This document shows, piece after piece, positions 43,716 to 52,636 of a stretch of 64,000 nt of DNA. Origin of the DNA: a bacterium. Lineage in GTDB: Bacteria; Bacteroidota; Bacteroidia; Bacteroidales; Muribaculaceae. The notes under the pieces are model-generated. The model was not told where the DNA came from. It did not search any database and worked only from the letters and a program-made list of their open reading frames with translations. Location: assembly GCA_004561555.1 (NCBI GenBank), contig SFVH01000003.1, positions 1 through 64,000 on the forward strand, written 5' to 3'. The position numbers were made by a program, and so were the translations under genes. Every line of letters begins with the position of its first letter. Position 1 is the stretch's first letter.

Positions 43716-43766
43716 ATGGAAAGACAACATAACAACAACTATTGGTGGCGCCAATCGAGATTGTAA
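43716..43766 (+). CDS. trpL: trp operon leader peptide with tandem Trp codons
   Basis: A 16-residue peptide MERQHNNNYWWRQSRL followed by TAA. Two adjacent TGG codons (43743-43748) in so short an ORF, between the trp promoter and an intrinsic terminator, indicate a ribosome-mediated attenuator: low charged tRNA-Trp stalls the ribosome at WW and prevents terminator formation. The bases GCGGTTGC at 43771-43778 are complementary at 7 of 8 positions to GCAACAGC at 43823-43830 in the terminator, a candidate antiterminator. The peptide itself is not expected to have another role. Confidence 0.8.
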   Translation: MERQHNNNYWWRQSRL

Positions 43767-43813
43767 AATCGCGGTTGCACACTGACTTTGTATCTTAGAT
43801 AAATGACATCAGA

Positions 43814-43846
43814 GGCTCGTCGGCAACAGCGACGAGCCATTTTTTA
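43814..43846 (+). terminator. Attenuator terminator of the trp operon
   Basis: A 9-bp GC-rich stem GGCTCGTCG/CGACGAGCC with loop GCAACAG is followed by ATTTTTTATT. It lies between the leader peptide and trpB, so transcription must pass it for the operon to be expressed. Confidence 0.8.
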
Positions 43847-43869
43847 TTAGAATAAATATACAAAAGATT

Positions 43870-45078
43870 ATGAATAACTCATTTTTAGTTGATGAAAAAG
43901 GATTTTATGGAAATTTCGGAGGGGCATACATTCCGGAAATCCTCTATGCTACGGTGGAAAATCTACGCCGAGAATATTTACCGATAATTGAAAGTGAAGA
44001 TTTTCGCAAAGAATATTCTCAACTCCTTCGCGACTACGTGGGCCGTCCGTCACCACTCTACTATGCACGCCGCATGAGTGAGCAATATGGATGCCACTTA
44101 TACTTGAAGAGAGAAGACCTCAACCACACCGGAGCACACAAAATCAACAACACCATCGGACAGATACTCCTTGCAAAAAAAATGGGCAAAAAACGCATCA
44201 TCGCCGAGACCGGTGCCGGTCAACATGGCGTTGCTACAGCCACAGTGTGCGCATTGATGGACATACCGTGTGTGGTGTATCAAGGAGCGCTGGATGTGGA
44301 ACGTCAACACGTCAATGTGGAGCGCATGAAGATGCTTGGAGCGGAAGTGCGCCCCGTGTATAGCGGCAACCACACCCTGAAAGATGCCACCAACGAAGCC
44401 ATCCGCGATTGGTGTTGTCACCCTCGCGACACGTTTTACATCATTGGCTCAACAGTGGGACCGCACCCCTACCCTGACCTCGTGGCACGACTTCAGAGCG
44501 TCATTTCTAAAGAAATAAAGGAGCAACTCCTTGAGAAAATAGGGCGCGACTACCCCGACTATCTTATGGCTTGTGTGGGTGGTGGCTCTAATGCTGCAGG
44601 CACTATATACCACTACATCGACGACCTGAGAGTGAAGATAGTGCTTGCTGAAGCCGGAGGGAAAGGAGCTGATAGCGGTCACACAGCCGCCACTATCAGC
44701 ACCGGCAGCTTAGGCATACTCCACGGCTCAAAAACTCTTGTGATGCAAACGCCCGATGGCCAGATAATCGAAGCCGAAAGCCTTTCTGCCGGGCTCGACT
44801 ATCCTGGTATAGGACCTATGCACGCCAACCTTGCCGAACAACATCGCGCCACAGTGCTGTCAATCAACGATGATGAAGCCGTAAAAGCCGCCTACCGACT
44901 CACACGCATGGAAGGCATCATCCCGGCGTTGGAAAGCGCACATGCAATTGCTGCATTGGAAAAGATGAAATTTAAGAACGATGACGTGGTGGTGCTCACA
45001 GTGAGCGGTCGTGGTGACAAAGATGTGGATACCTATCTTTCACATAAAGAGATGGCAGGCAAATACGGAAACTTTTAA
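43870..45078 (+). CDS. trpB: Tryptophan synthase beta chain
   Basis: TrpB joins indole and L-serine to make tryptophan with PLP. The 402-residue protein has the PLP-lysine motif REDLNHTGAHKINN, ETGAGQHGVATATV, GGGSNAAG and the HAIAALEKM segment, all expected. It is the first structural gene after the attenuator; trpE starts 12 bases after its stop. Placing trpB first and trpA last is typical of the Bacteroidota trp operon. Confidence 0.97.
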   Translation: MNNSFLVDEKGFYGNFGGAYIPEILYATVENLRREYLPIIESEDFRKEYSQLLRDYVGRPSPLYYARRMSEQYGCHLYLKREDLNHTGAHKINNTIGQILLAKKMGKKRIIAETGAGQHGVATATVCALMDIPCVVYQGALDVERQHVNVERMKMLGAEVRPVYSGNHTLKDATNEAIRDWCCHPRDTFYIIGSTVGPHPYPDLVARLQSVISKEIKEQLLEKIGRDYPDYLMACVGGGSNAAGTIYHYIDDLRVKIVLAEAGGKGADSGHTAATISTGSLGILHGSKTLVMQTPDGQIIEAESLSAGLDYPGIGPMHANLAEQHRATVLSINDDEAVKAAYRLTRMEGIIPALESAHAIAALEKMKFKNDDVVVLTVSGRGDKDVDTYLSHKEMAGKYGNF

Positions 45079-45090
45079 TACATAATATCA

Positions 45091-46488
45091 ATGGAAACAA
45101 AAATATACACCTACACAACAACTTCACGAACACTGCTTGCCGACCTATATACTCCGGTAACCGTATATATGCGACTGCGTGACATTTACCCGCAAAGCGC
45201 ACTGATGGAAAGTAGCGACTATCATGAAGCGAGCAACAGCCGCTCATTTATTGGCATTAATCCACTGGCATCAGTTGCTATCAATCATAATGTTGCCACC
45301 CTCTCCTTCCCCGATGGAGAGAAAGAGCTACACGACATCACCGACAAATATACCGTGGCTGATGCTATACGACAATTTATCGACAAAATAAAAGTGGAAG
45401 GCGAAGGGTCTCGATACTGCGGCATCTACGGATACACTGCATTTGATGCCGTACGCTACACCGAGAATATCGACATCAAAGAAAACACTCCTGACAAAAA
45501 CGATGCGCCGGATGTATATTACATCCTTTATCGCGACATCCTCGTGTTTGACCATTTCAACAGCACCCTTACGATGGTGACTCTCGGCAATCATGACGAC
45601 ATCAACACTTTATATCGCCAAATTAACCGCTCCGACACACCGGTCTACGACTTTCACCCCATAGGCGAAACAACATCAAAACTTACCGACGAGGAACATT
45701 GCGAAAACATACGTCGCGGCATAGCTCACTGCCTGCGAGGCGATGTGTTTCAGATTGTAATGTCGCGTCGCTTCAGCCAGCAATTTATCGGCGATGACTT
45801 CAAACTTTATCGCGCCCTACGGTCAATCAATCCATCGCCTTATTTGTTTTATTTCGACTTCGGAGGATTTCGCATTTTCGGGTCATCTCCCGAAACACAT
45901 TGCCGCATTGAGGACAGGAAAGTTTATATCGACCCCATTGCGGGCACAACACGTCGCACCGGCGACATCGAATCTGACCGTCACGGTGCGGAATATTTGC
46001 GCAATGACCCTAAGGAAAACGCCGAGCATGTGATGCTGGTTGACCTCGCTCGCAACGACTTGTCGCGCAACTGCCACGACGTAAAAGTGGATTTCTACAA
46101 AGACTTGCAATACTATTCCCACGTTATCCACTTGGTGTCGAGAGTGAGTGGCATACTTAACGATGATGCCGACCCTATCAAAGCCTTTATCGACACATTC
46201 CCCGCCGGCACATTGTCGGGAGCACCCAAAGTTAAAGCGATGCAATTGATAAGCCGCTATGAGCCACATAGCCGCGGAGCATACGGCGGTTGCATAGGAT
46301 TTATCGGACTTAACGGTGACCTTAACCAAGCAATCACAATACGCTCATTTGTGGCACGCAACGGCGAACTGTGGTTTCAAGCCGGAGGTGGCATCGTTGC
46401 CAAAAGCAATGTGGAATATGAACTGCAAGAAGTGAATAATAAACTCGGAGCCTTGCGCCGTGCCATTATGATGGCAGAAAAAATGTAA
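45091..46488 (+). CDS. trpE: Anthranilate synthase component I
   Basis: TrpE makes anthranilate from chorismate and ammonia supplied by TrpG. The 465-residue protein keeps a feedback-type motif ALMESSDYHEASNSRSF (LLESx-like, the tryptophan-binding segment), so allosteric inhibition by Trp is expected. Catalytic signatures include QIVMSRRFSQ, FGSSPETHCRI, PIAGTTRRTGD, MLVDLARNDLSR and PAGTLSGAPKVKAM. trpG starts 19 bases after its stop. Confidence 0.96.
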   Translation: METKIYTYTTTSRTLLADLYTPVTVYMRLRDIYPQSALMESSDYHEASNSRSFIGINPLASVAINHNVATLSFPDGEKELHDITDKYTVADAIRQFIDKIKVEGEGSRYCGIYGYTAFDAVRYTENIDIKENTPDKNDAPDVYYILYRDILVFDHFNSTLTMVTLGNHDDINTLYRQINRSDTPVYDFHPIGETTSKLTDEEHCENIRRGIAHCLRGDVFQIVMSRRFSQQFIGDDFKLYRALRSINPSPYLFYFDFGGFRIFGSSPETHCRIEDRKVYIDPIAGTTRRTGDIESDRHGAEYLRNDPKENAEHVMLVDLARNDLSRNCHDVKVDFYKDLQYYSHVIHLVSRVSGILNDDADPIKAFIDTFPAGTLSGAPKVKAMQLISRYEPHSRGAYGGCIGFIGLNGDLNQAITIRSFVARNGELWFQAGGGIVAKSNVEYELQEVNNKLGALRRAIMMAEKM

Positions 46489-46507
46489 CAATCAAAAACA
46501 AAAGATT

Positions 46508-47071
46508 ATGAAAATAGTAATCATAGATAATTACGACTCCTTCACCTACAACCTCGCACACTTGGTGAAATCACTCGGAGCTGAGGTCGAGGTAGTGCGC
46601 AACGACAAATTTCATATCTCTGACCTTGCACCTTATGACAAAATAATCTTAAGTCCCGGACCCGGCATCCCCTCAGAAGCCGGACTACTCCTTGATGTTA
46701 TCCGTCACTATGCCGACAAGAAACCCATCCTCGGAGTATGTCTTGGTCATCAAGCTATAGGAGAGGTGTTTGGAGCACAATTGGAAAATCTCAGCGAGGT
46801 GTTTCACGGCATTGCTACCGAAGGAAACCAAAATGGTAGAGACTATCTTTTTGAAGGTTTACCTCAGCGTTTCACTATGGGTCGTTACCACTCTTGGGTG
46901 GTGAGCAACGACAACTTCCCCGACTGCTTGGAGATAACTGCAACAAGCGACGAAGGACAAATCATGGCACTGCGCCATCTCACATATGACATCCACGGCA
47001 TCCAGTTTCATCCTGAAAGTGTGCTCACACCCGATGGGAAAACTATTATCAACAATTTTCTAAAACACTGA
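46508..47071 (+). CDS. trpG: Anthranilate synthase glutamine amidotransferase component
   Basis: A 187-residue class I glutamine amidotransferase giving ammonia to TrpE. The catalytic Cys is in GVCLGHQAIGEVFG, the His-Glu pair in IQFHPESVLTPDG, and IILSPGPGIPSEAG supports the family. The sequence also fits PabA, and in many bacteria one protein serves both pathways; the operon context favours TrpG. trpD follows by 7 bases. Confidence 0.95.
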   Translation: MKIVIIDNYDSFTYNLAHLVKSLGAEVEVVRNDKFHISDLAPYDKIILSPGPGIPSEAGLLLDVIRHYADKKPILGVCLGHQAIGEVFGAQLENLSEVFHGIATEGNQNGRDYLFEGLPQRFTMGRYHSWVVSNDNFPDCLEITATSDEGQIMALRHLTYDIHGIQFHPESVLTPDGKTIINNFLKH

Positions 47072-47078
47072 CACAACT

Positions 47079-48089
47079 ATGGTAGACACAATAAAACTCC
47101 TATTCTCACGCATCCTCAACCATGAGGCATTGACGCGCGAAGAAACTTGCGAAATTCTGATGGGTATCACTCGTGGCGACTACGCCACCGAACAAATCGG
47201 AGCATTACTTACAGCGATGCAAATGCGAGGAGTGAGCGTTGACGAACTTCTCGGCTTTCGCGATGGCATCCTTTCTACGGGAGTGGCTGTAAAACTCGAC
47301 TGCGACCGCTTTATCGACATCGTAGGCACCGGCGGCGATGGCAAAAACACCTTTAACATCTCCACTGCAGCGTGCTTTGTAGTGGCCGGTGCCGGATATA
47401 AAGTGGCTAAACACGGTAACTATTCGGCAACAAGTACCAGTGGGGCTTCCAATGTCATTGAGCAACACGGTGTGAAATTTACCGCAGACAGCGACACCCT
47501 CCAACGCAGCATCGATGAGTGTGGCATCGTCTATCTCCATGCCCCGCTCTTTGCAAAAGCTATGAAATATGTGGCACCCACACGCAAGGCGTTACCCTTC
47601 CCAACCTGCTTCAATCTCCTCGGGCCGTTGGTCAACCCCTCCACGCCGCCATGCCAAGTGTTGGGCGTAGCGTCACTCAAGCAGATGCGCCTTTACAGCG
47701 CCGTCTATCAAAACATGGGCATCGACTACGCTATTGTGAATAGCATCGACGGATATGATGAAATATCACTGACAGGAGAATTCAAGATAATGACCAAATA
47801 TAATGAAGAAATTCTAACTCCCAAAGACTTAGGATTAAAAACGATTTCTCCCAGCGACTTGACAGCAGGCCAAAACGTGGAAGAAGCGGCAAAGGTATTT
47901 GACGAAGTGCTTGCCGGCACTGCCCCAGAGTCTAAAAAAGAGGTCGTTGTAGCCAATGCAGCAATAGCTATCAATGTGCTTGACAAGGGCAAAAAGTCTT
48001 TCGACGATTGCATTGCCATTGCTCGCGAATCACTCGACAGCGGCAATGCCCTTGCAACTTTCAAAAAATTTGTATCTCTTAACTCTTGA
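47079..48089 (+). CDS. trpD: Anthranilate phosphoribosyltransferase
   Basis: TrpD attaches phosphoribose from PRPP to anthranilate. The 336-residue protein has the PRPP loop DIVGTGGDGKNTFNIST, KHGNYSATSTSGASNVIE and PTRKALPFPTCFNLLGPLVN, all canonical. It is not fused to TrpG as in E. coli. trpC begins 4 bases after its stop. Confidence 0.96.
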   Translation: MVDTIKLLFSRILNHEALTREETCEILMGITRGDYATEQIGALLTAMQMRGVSVDELLGFRDGILSTGVAVKLDCDRFIDIVGTGGDGKNTFNISTAACFVVAGAGYKVAKHGNYSATSTSGASNVIEQHGVKFTADSDTLQRSIDECGIVYLHAPLFAKAMKYVAPTRKALPFPTCFNLLGPLVNPSTPPCQVLGVASLKQMRLYSAVYQNMGIDYAIVNSIDGYDEISLTGEFKIMTKYNEEILTPKDLGLKTISPSDLTAGQNVEEAAKVFDEVLAGTAPESKKEVVVANAAIAINVLDKGKKSFDDCIAIARESLDSGNALATFKKFVSLNS

Positions 48090-48093
48090 TGTT

Positions 48094-48882
48094 ATGAAAG
48101 ATATATTGAGCACAATTATTGCAGCAAAGCGCATTGAGGTGACAGAAGCAAAGCTCCACACTCCAATGAATATGTTAGAGCGACAACTTGACGAGCTCCA
48201 ACTGCCAAGAGTGGCTTCGCTCGCCTCTTCGCTCGCCTCTTCGCCCTACGGCATCATTGCTGAGTTTAAGCGGAAATCACCCTCAAAGGGATGGATAAAA
48301 GCCGATGGCGATGCTTCGTCAATACCGCTTTCCTATCAAAATTCGGGTGCTTCAGCATTAAGTATACTCACCGACAAAGTTTTTTTTGGTGGCACTGACG
48401 ACGATATAAGAGCCGCCAGAAAAAGCGGGGTCACCTTGCCTGTGCTATACAAAAATTTTGTGATAGACGAATATCAACTGCTACAAGCTCGACTTTGTGG
48501 TGCCTCTGCAGTGCTGCTTATTGCATCAGCTCTATCTCTCGATGAATGCAAGCAACTGCGCAACAGTGCAAAAGCATTAGGGCTTGAAGTGCTTCTCGAA
48601 ATGCACACCGAAAGCGAACTTGCCTATGCCGACTGTCTCCCGGAAATGTGTGGCATCAACAACCGCAACCTCGGCACCTTTACAACCTCTGTAGAACAAT
48701 CATTGCGCTTTGTCGACCGGCTACCTTCTGAAGCTGTAAAGATTAGCGAAAGCGGCATCTCTGACCCTTCCACAGTCAACACTCTGCGCTCTGCCGGTTT
48801 CCGGGGATTTCTTATCGGCGAACGACTAATGAGAGAAGACAATCCCGGCTTGGCATTACACAATTTTATCGCTGCGCTATGA
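48094..48882 (+). CDS. trpC: Indole-3-glycerol phosphate synthase
   Basis: A 262-residue TIM-barrel enzyme closing the indole ring. ATG 48094 (MKDILSTIIAAKRIEV) is chosen because the family starts with this IxxxKxxEV pattern; the frame extends upstream inside trpD. Key residues are in IAEFKRKSPSKGWI, SILTDKVFFGG, PVLYKNFVIDEYQL, GINNRNLGTF and SESGI. It is not fused to TrpF. A direct repeat of Ser-Leu-Ala-Ser near residues 35-45 (coding GCTCGCCTCTTC twice) is a small oddity. trpF overlaps its stop (ATGA). Confidence 0.95.
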   Translation: MKDILSTIIAAKRIEVTEAKLHTPMNMLERQLDELQLPRVASLASSLASSPYGIIAEFKRKSPSKGWIKADGDASSIPLSYQNSGASALSILTDKVFFGGTDDDIRAARKSGVTLPVLYKNFVIDEYQLLQARLCGASAVLLIASALSLDECKQLRNSAKALGLEVLLEMHTESELAYADCLPEMCGINNRNLGTFTTSVEQSLRFVDRLPSEAVKISESGISDPSTVNTLRSAGFRGFLIGERLMREDNPGLALHNFIAAL

Positions 48883-49496
48883 TAGTGAAAGTGTGTGGTA
48901 TGACCGACGCCACAAATATTCGGCAAACAATCGACGTAGGCGCCGACATCATAGGAATGATATTTTATCCACCTTCATCGCGATGCATAAAAGCAGTGCC
49001 TGCAATCGATGATTGCATAAGACGCTTCGGGGTATTTGTCAATGAAGATATCGCAACAGTAATTGCTACCGCCGAAACCTATCGATTGACCGGAGTGCAG
49101 CTCCACGGCTCTGAAACACCGGAGTATCTTGCAGATCTACATCGACGACTGCCTGAAATTGTGATAGCCAAAGCCATAAGCGTGGCTGATGCCGACGACT
49201 TGCAAAAAGCCGACCTCTATGCCTCAACAGCGCAACTACTCGTGTTTGACACCAAATGCAACTCCTATGGCGGCAGCGGAAAAAAGTTTCATTGGCAACT
49301 GCTCGACAACTATCACGGCACTCTCCCGTTTCTGCTCAGCGGAGGCATTTCGCCGAATGATGCGGAAGCAATTACAACGATTCATCATCCCCAAATGATT
49401 GGCGTAGACCTCAATTCACAGTTTGAAACAAGTCCCGGGATGAAAGATATCAATAAACTTAAACTATTTATCCACCAACTAAAATCAAGACAATGA
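48879..49496 (+). CDS. trpF: Phosphoribosylanthranilate isomerase
   Basis: A 205-residue TIM barrel performing the Amadori rearrangement before TrpC. VKVCGMTDATNIRQT carries the catalytic Cys, GVQLHGSETPEY and VFDTKCNSYGGSGKKFHW the barrel phosphate and Asp sites, and LSGGISPNDA the C-terminal phosphate loop. It overlaps trpC by 4 bases and trpA by 4 bases. Confidence 0.94.
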   Translation: MIVKVCGMTDATNIRQTIDVGADIIGMIFYPPSSRCIKAVPAIDDCIRRFGVFVNEDIATVIATAETYRLTGVQLHGSETPEYLADLHRRLPEIVIAKAISVADADDLQKADLYASTAQLLVFDTKCNSYGGSGKKFHWQLLDNYHGTLPFLLSGGISPNDAEAITTIHHPQMIGVDLNSQFETSPGMKDINKLKLFIHQLKSRQ

Positions 49497-50269
49497 ACAA
49501 AATAAACCTTCTCTTTGCCAATCGCGGCAACCGCTCTCTTCTATCACTCTATTTTTGTGCCGGATGCCCGGAGCTTGACAGCACCGCTGACACCATTCTC
49601 ACTCTGCAACGTCGAGGCATCGATATGATTGAAGTAGGCATACCTTTTTCCGACCCTATGGCAGACGGCGTGGTGATACAAGATGCCGCCACCAAGGCGC
49701 TTCGAAATGGTATGTCACTAAGGCTTCTCTTTTCACAACTCGCATCAATCCAAGATAAAGTAACCATTCCACTGGTACTTATGGGCTATCTCAATCCCAT
49801 TATGCATTACGGAATTGAAGATTTTTTTGCCAAATGCAAGGAAACGGGAGTTTCAGGAGTAATCATCCCCGACTTGCCGTTTAAAGACTATCTCGACACT
49901 ATCAAGCCTTGTGCCGACCGACACGATATACGCGTCATTATGCTAATCACACCGGAAACCGATGAAGAGCGCATACGCTTTATTGATGAGCATACCGACG
50001 GCTTTATTTACATGGTGTCGTCGGCAGCCACCACCGGTGCACAACAAAGCTTCGATGATGCCAAGCAAGCATATTTCCGACGCATCAATGCAATGAACCT
50101 AAAAAATCCGAGAATGATAGGATTTGGTATCTCCAACAAGCAGACCCTTGAAAGCGCAACCGCTAATGCCGCCGGAGCAATTATCGGCAGTAAATTTGTC
50201 AGCCTTCTTTCCGAGTCGGCCAATGCCGACGAAGCCCTCGACAAACTCTTCTCCGCACTATCCAAATAG
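49493..50269 (+). CDS. trpA: Tryptophan synthase alpha chain
   Basis: TrpA releases indole from indole-3-glycerol phosphate for TrpB. The 258-residue TIM barrel shows the catalytic Glu in MIEVGIPFSDPMADGVVIQ and Asp in GVIIPDLPFKDY, with GFGISNKQT and AAGAIIGSKFV as phosphate loops. It is the last trp gene. The only hairpin between it and xerD (50353-50384) is oriented to end xerD, so how trp mRNA stops is not clear. Confidence 0.96.
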   Translation: MNKINLLFANRGNRSLLSLYFCAGCPELDSTADTILTLQRRGIDMIEVGIPFSDPMADGVVIQDAATKALRNGMSLRLLFSQLASIQDKVTIPLVLMGYLNPIMHYGIEDFFAKCKETGVSGVIIPDLPFKDYLDTIKPCADRHDIRVIMLITPETDEERIRFIDEHTDGFIYMVSSAATTGAQQSFDDAKQAYFRRINAMNLKNPRMIGFGISNKQTLESATANAAGAIIGSKFVSLLSESANADEALDKLFSALSK

Positions 50270-50346
50270 ACCAAGCGGCGCCATTCTCTATACAGCCTTA
50301 CTTTACGGCATTTCTTCTGCGTCACTTCCTACTCATGGAATCACGA

Positions 50347-50384
50347 CAAAAAGCATACCGTTAACCGACAGATTAACGGTATGC
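50347..50384 (-). terminator. Terminator of xerD
   Basis: A perfect 12-bp stem GCATACCGTTAA/TTAACGGTATGC (50353-50364, 50373-50384) is followed on the minus strand by TTTTTGTCG. Rightward transcripts from trpA would form the same hairpin but lack a T-run. Confidence 0.7.
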
Positions 50385-50405
50385 CAATTCAAACAATAGC
50401 ATTAT

Positions 50406-51323
50406 TCATCTCATTAGTTTTGAGCGAGGGTGGCAATTCACCACTTCGCGACGCAAATATGAGCAATCGATATGCACATATATTTCGGTGGTGGAAATGC
50501 TTTCATGGCCCAATAGTTGCTGAATGGCTCTGATATTGGCACCGCCTTCAAGCATATGTGTGGCAAAAGAATGTCGTAGAGAGTGGGGGCTAATATTCTT
50601 GTGGATGCCACACTGTTCACAAAGGTCTTTAACAATATAGAATATCATCACCCTCGACATCCCGGAGCCTCTACGATTGAGGAAGAGAATGTCTTCGGCA
50701 TCGCTCTTGACATTCACATCTCCTCTGACAGCCAGATAGTCGCGTATGAGGGTAATAGCCGTCTCGGAGATAGGCACCAATCGCTGTTTGCTTCCTTTAC
50801 CCTCTACCATAATATACTCTTCTTGAAGGAAAAGATTAGAGATGCGGAGACTCACCACCTCCGACACCCGCAGACCACAGCTATACATCACTTCCACAAT
50901 TGCGCGGTTGCGACATCCCTCATAAGTGGAAACATCGATAGCCGCTTCCATAGCATCAATTTCTTCGACGGTGAGAATATCAGGAAAATGCTTCCCCAAC
51001 TTTGGCATTTTCAATAATGCTGCCGGATTGTCTTTCACCTTGCCTGTAATTTTCAAGAACGAAAAAAATGAGCGAATACCCGAAATGATACGGGCTTGAG
51101 TGCGAGCACTTATACCCAAATCGTAGAGTGTGGCGAGAAACTCATGTAGGTCGGCTTCTTCTATCTCTTCCGGACACCTATGACGGTCGGCAATGTATTT
51201 CAACAACTTCAGAATATCGTCATTATAAGCCTCTACAGTATTGGCTGAGAGCCCTTTCTCCATCGAAAGCCATGCGTCAAACATCGCTATCAATTTCTCA
51301 TAATTTTCGTTTTCAGAAGCCAT
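50406..51323 (-). CDS. xerD: Tyrosine recombinase XerD
   Basis: XerD resolves chromosome dimers at dif with XerC during division. The 305-residue protein has the N-terminal core-binding SAM-like domain and a C-terminal catalytic domain: Arg in YSCGLRVSEVV, Lys in GKGSKQR, HxxR in SPHSLRHSFATHMLEGGA, His in LLGHESISTTEIYVHID with the nucleophilic Tyr. All catalytic residues are present. It is an isolated gene in a housekeeping setting, so it looks like chromosomal XerD/XerC rather than a mobile integrase. Which of the two it is cannot be fixed from sequence alone. Confidence 0.92.
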   Translation of the reverse strand: MASENENYEKLIAMFDAWLSMEKGLSANTVEAYNDDILKLLKYIADRHRCPEEIEEADLHEFLATLYDLGISARTQARIISGIRSFFSFLKITGKVKDNPAALLKMPKLGKHFPDILTVEEIDAMEAAIDVSTYEGCRNRAIVEVMYSCGLRVSEVVSLRISNLFLQEEYIMVEGKGSKQRLVPISETAITLIRDYLAVRGDVNVKSDAEDILFLNRRGSGMSRVMIFYIVKDLCEQCGIHKNISPHSLRHSFATHMLEGGANIRAIQQLLGHESISTTEIYVHIDCSYLRREVVNCHPRSKLMR

Positions 51324-51350
51324 ATTGCCAATGTTTCGGATAGAATTTAT

Positions 51351-51366
51351 TACTTTTGCAAAGATA
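51351..51366. promoter_or_regulatory. Overlapping divergent -7 boxes for xerD and aroQ
   Basis: Plus-strand TACTTTTG (51351-51358) and minus-strand TATCTTTG (51366-51359) are back to back in 16 bases. Each lies about 35-45 bases from the start it would serve (aroQ 51401, xerD 51323). Confidence 0.5.
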
Positions 51367-51400
51367 ACACTAACAACAAAAATTACGAAATCCGAAAGTG

Positions 51401-51823
51401 ATGAAAATACTTATTATCAACGGTCCGAACCTCAACTTGTTGGGGATACGAGAGAAGTCTATTTATGGCGACCAATCGTTTGACGATTATTTTAAAGCAC
51501 TTCAAGAAGCTTATCCCGAAATAGAATTGCAATATTTTCAGAGCAATCATGAGGGTGCTCTAATCGACGAAATCCACGACAAAGGATTTACCGTGGACGG
51601 AATAGTGCTTAATGCCGGAGCCTACACACATACATCAATAGCTCTTGGCGATGCCATCCGTGCCGTGAAGTCTCCTGTGATAGAAGTGCATATCTCAAAT
51701 GTTCATACACGCGAAGAATATCGTCACCACTCAATGATTTCAGCGGCTTGTCGCGGAGTGATTGCCGGATTCGGTATGGATAGCTATCGCCTTGCCATAG
51801 AAGCTCTAATCAATAAGAAATAA
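51401..51823 (+). CDS. aroQ: Type II 3-dehydroquinate dehydratase
   Basis: AroQ forms 3-dehydroshikimate in the shikimate pathway, which feeds the nearby trp genes with chorismate. The 140-residue protein starts at ATG 51401; a GTG three bases earlier is less likely. NGPNLNLLGIREKSIYG holds the catalytic Tyr loop, QSNHEGALID the substrate loop, NAGAYTHTSIAL and VHISNVHTREEYRHHS the active site His. The methyltransferase gene begins 6 bases after its stop. Confidence 0.96.
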   Translation: MKILIINGPNLNLLGIREKSIYGDQSFDDYFKALQEAYPEIELQYFQSNHEGALIDEIHDKGFTVDGIVLNAGAYTHTSIALGDAIRAVKSPVIEVHISNVHTREEYRHHSMISAACRGVIAGFGMDSYRLAIEALINKK

Positions 51824-51829
51824 AGGCTG

Positions 51830-52471
51830 ATGACTGAACAACTGGAAGATTACATTCTTGCGCATATCGACAAAGAAGGCGACGTGTTGCGCCTCGTGAA
51901 TCGCGACACCCACGTATATAACCTTCGTCCGCGTATGTGCTCCGGACATCTGCAAGGCAAATTGCTCAAGATGTTTGTCAGAATGATAAAGCCTCGCCGT
52001 GTACTTGAGCTCGGCACATTCACCGGCTATTCCGCTCTTGCTATGGCAGAAGGACTTGCTGAAGACGCAGAGCTACACACGGTGGAAATCGACGACGAAC
52101 TCGAAGACTTTATTTGCGAGCATTTTGAAGCCTCTCCCCGACGTGAACAAATACATCTCCACATCGGAGATGCTGCAATGGTGGTGCCTCAACTTGGCGG
52201 ACAATTCGACCTTGTATTTATCGATGCAAACAAGCGAAACTACTGCGACTATTATCACCTGGTGATGCCTTTAGTGCCTGTCGGGGGATTCATAATAGCC
52301 GACAATACCCTTTGGGATGGAAAAGTGGCAAACCTACCACAAAAAATCGACTCACAAACCGCCGGCATATTGGCTTTTAACGACCTGGTGGCTAACGATG
52401 ATAGAGTGGAGAAAGTTATTATCCCTATTCGCGATGGGCTGACGGTAATTCACAAGATTAAAAATTCATAA
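51830..52471 (+). CDS. Class I SAM-dependent O-methyltransferase (COMT-like)
   Basis: A 213-residue methyltransferase of the Methyltransf_3 family. VLELGTFTGYSALAMAEGL is the SAM-binding motif I, HTVEIDDELEDF motif with the acidic ribose ligand, and VFIDANKRNYCDYY and IADNTLW the metal-binding Asp/Asn residues. Such enzymes methylate catechol-like or small phenolic substrates, or act on tRNA (TrmR-like). Its place after aroQ is conserved in my recollection for Bacteroidales but does not define the substrate. Confidence 0.88.
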   Translation: MTEQLEDYILAHIDKEGDVLRLVNRDTHVYNLRPRMCSGHLQGKLLKMFVRMIKPRRVLELGTFTGYSALAMAEGLAEDAELHTVEIDDELEDFICEHFEASPRREQIHLHIGDAAMVVPQLGGQFDLVFIDANKRNYCDYYHLVMPLVPVGGFIIADNTLWDGKVANLPQKIDSQTAGILAFNDLVANDDRVEKVIIPIRDGLTVIHKIKNS

Positions 52472-52537
52472 TTATTACTATATTAGAGTTAAATATTGTG
52501 AATTTAATCAAACCGTTAATCAACGCAAAGAAGTATG

Positions 52538-52569
52538 TTTGCGAGATTGAGAAAAAATAAGTATATTTG
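52538..52569 (+). promoter_or_regulatory. Promoter of rimP-nusA-infB
   Basis: TTTG (52538-52541) and TATATTTG (52562-52569) with a 20-base spacer, near-perfect consensus. Confidence 0.7.
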
Positions 52570-52580
52570 CACTTGGAAAT

Positions 52581-52613
52581 GGGGAAGGCGGTAAGTCTTC
52601 TCCATTATTTTTA
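52581..52613 (+). promoter_or_regulatory. Leader hairpin before rimP, possible attenuator
   Basis: GGGGAAG (52581-52587) pairs with CTTCTCC (52597-52603) with one G-U pair, and is followed by ATTATTTTTAATC. It begins about 5 bases after the expected transcription start. It resembles a weak terminator placed in the leader of the nusA operon, where NusA could feed back on its own transcription. Confidence 0.4.
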
Positions 52614-52636
52614 ATCATATCTCAAAACATAACTAT

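Noticed and set aside
50124..50399. 91-codon plus-strand ORF past trpA
   Set aside because: Begins inside trpA in another frame and ends at the xerD terminator; no family pattern or promoter.
50406..51323. Tyrosine recombinase as a sign of an integrated element
   Set aside because: Sequence and housekeeping context fit XerC/XerD; no attachment-site repeats or phage genes nearby.
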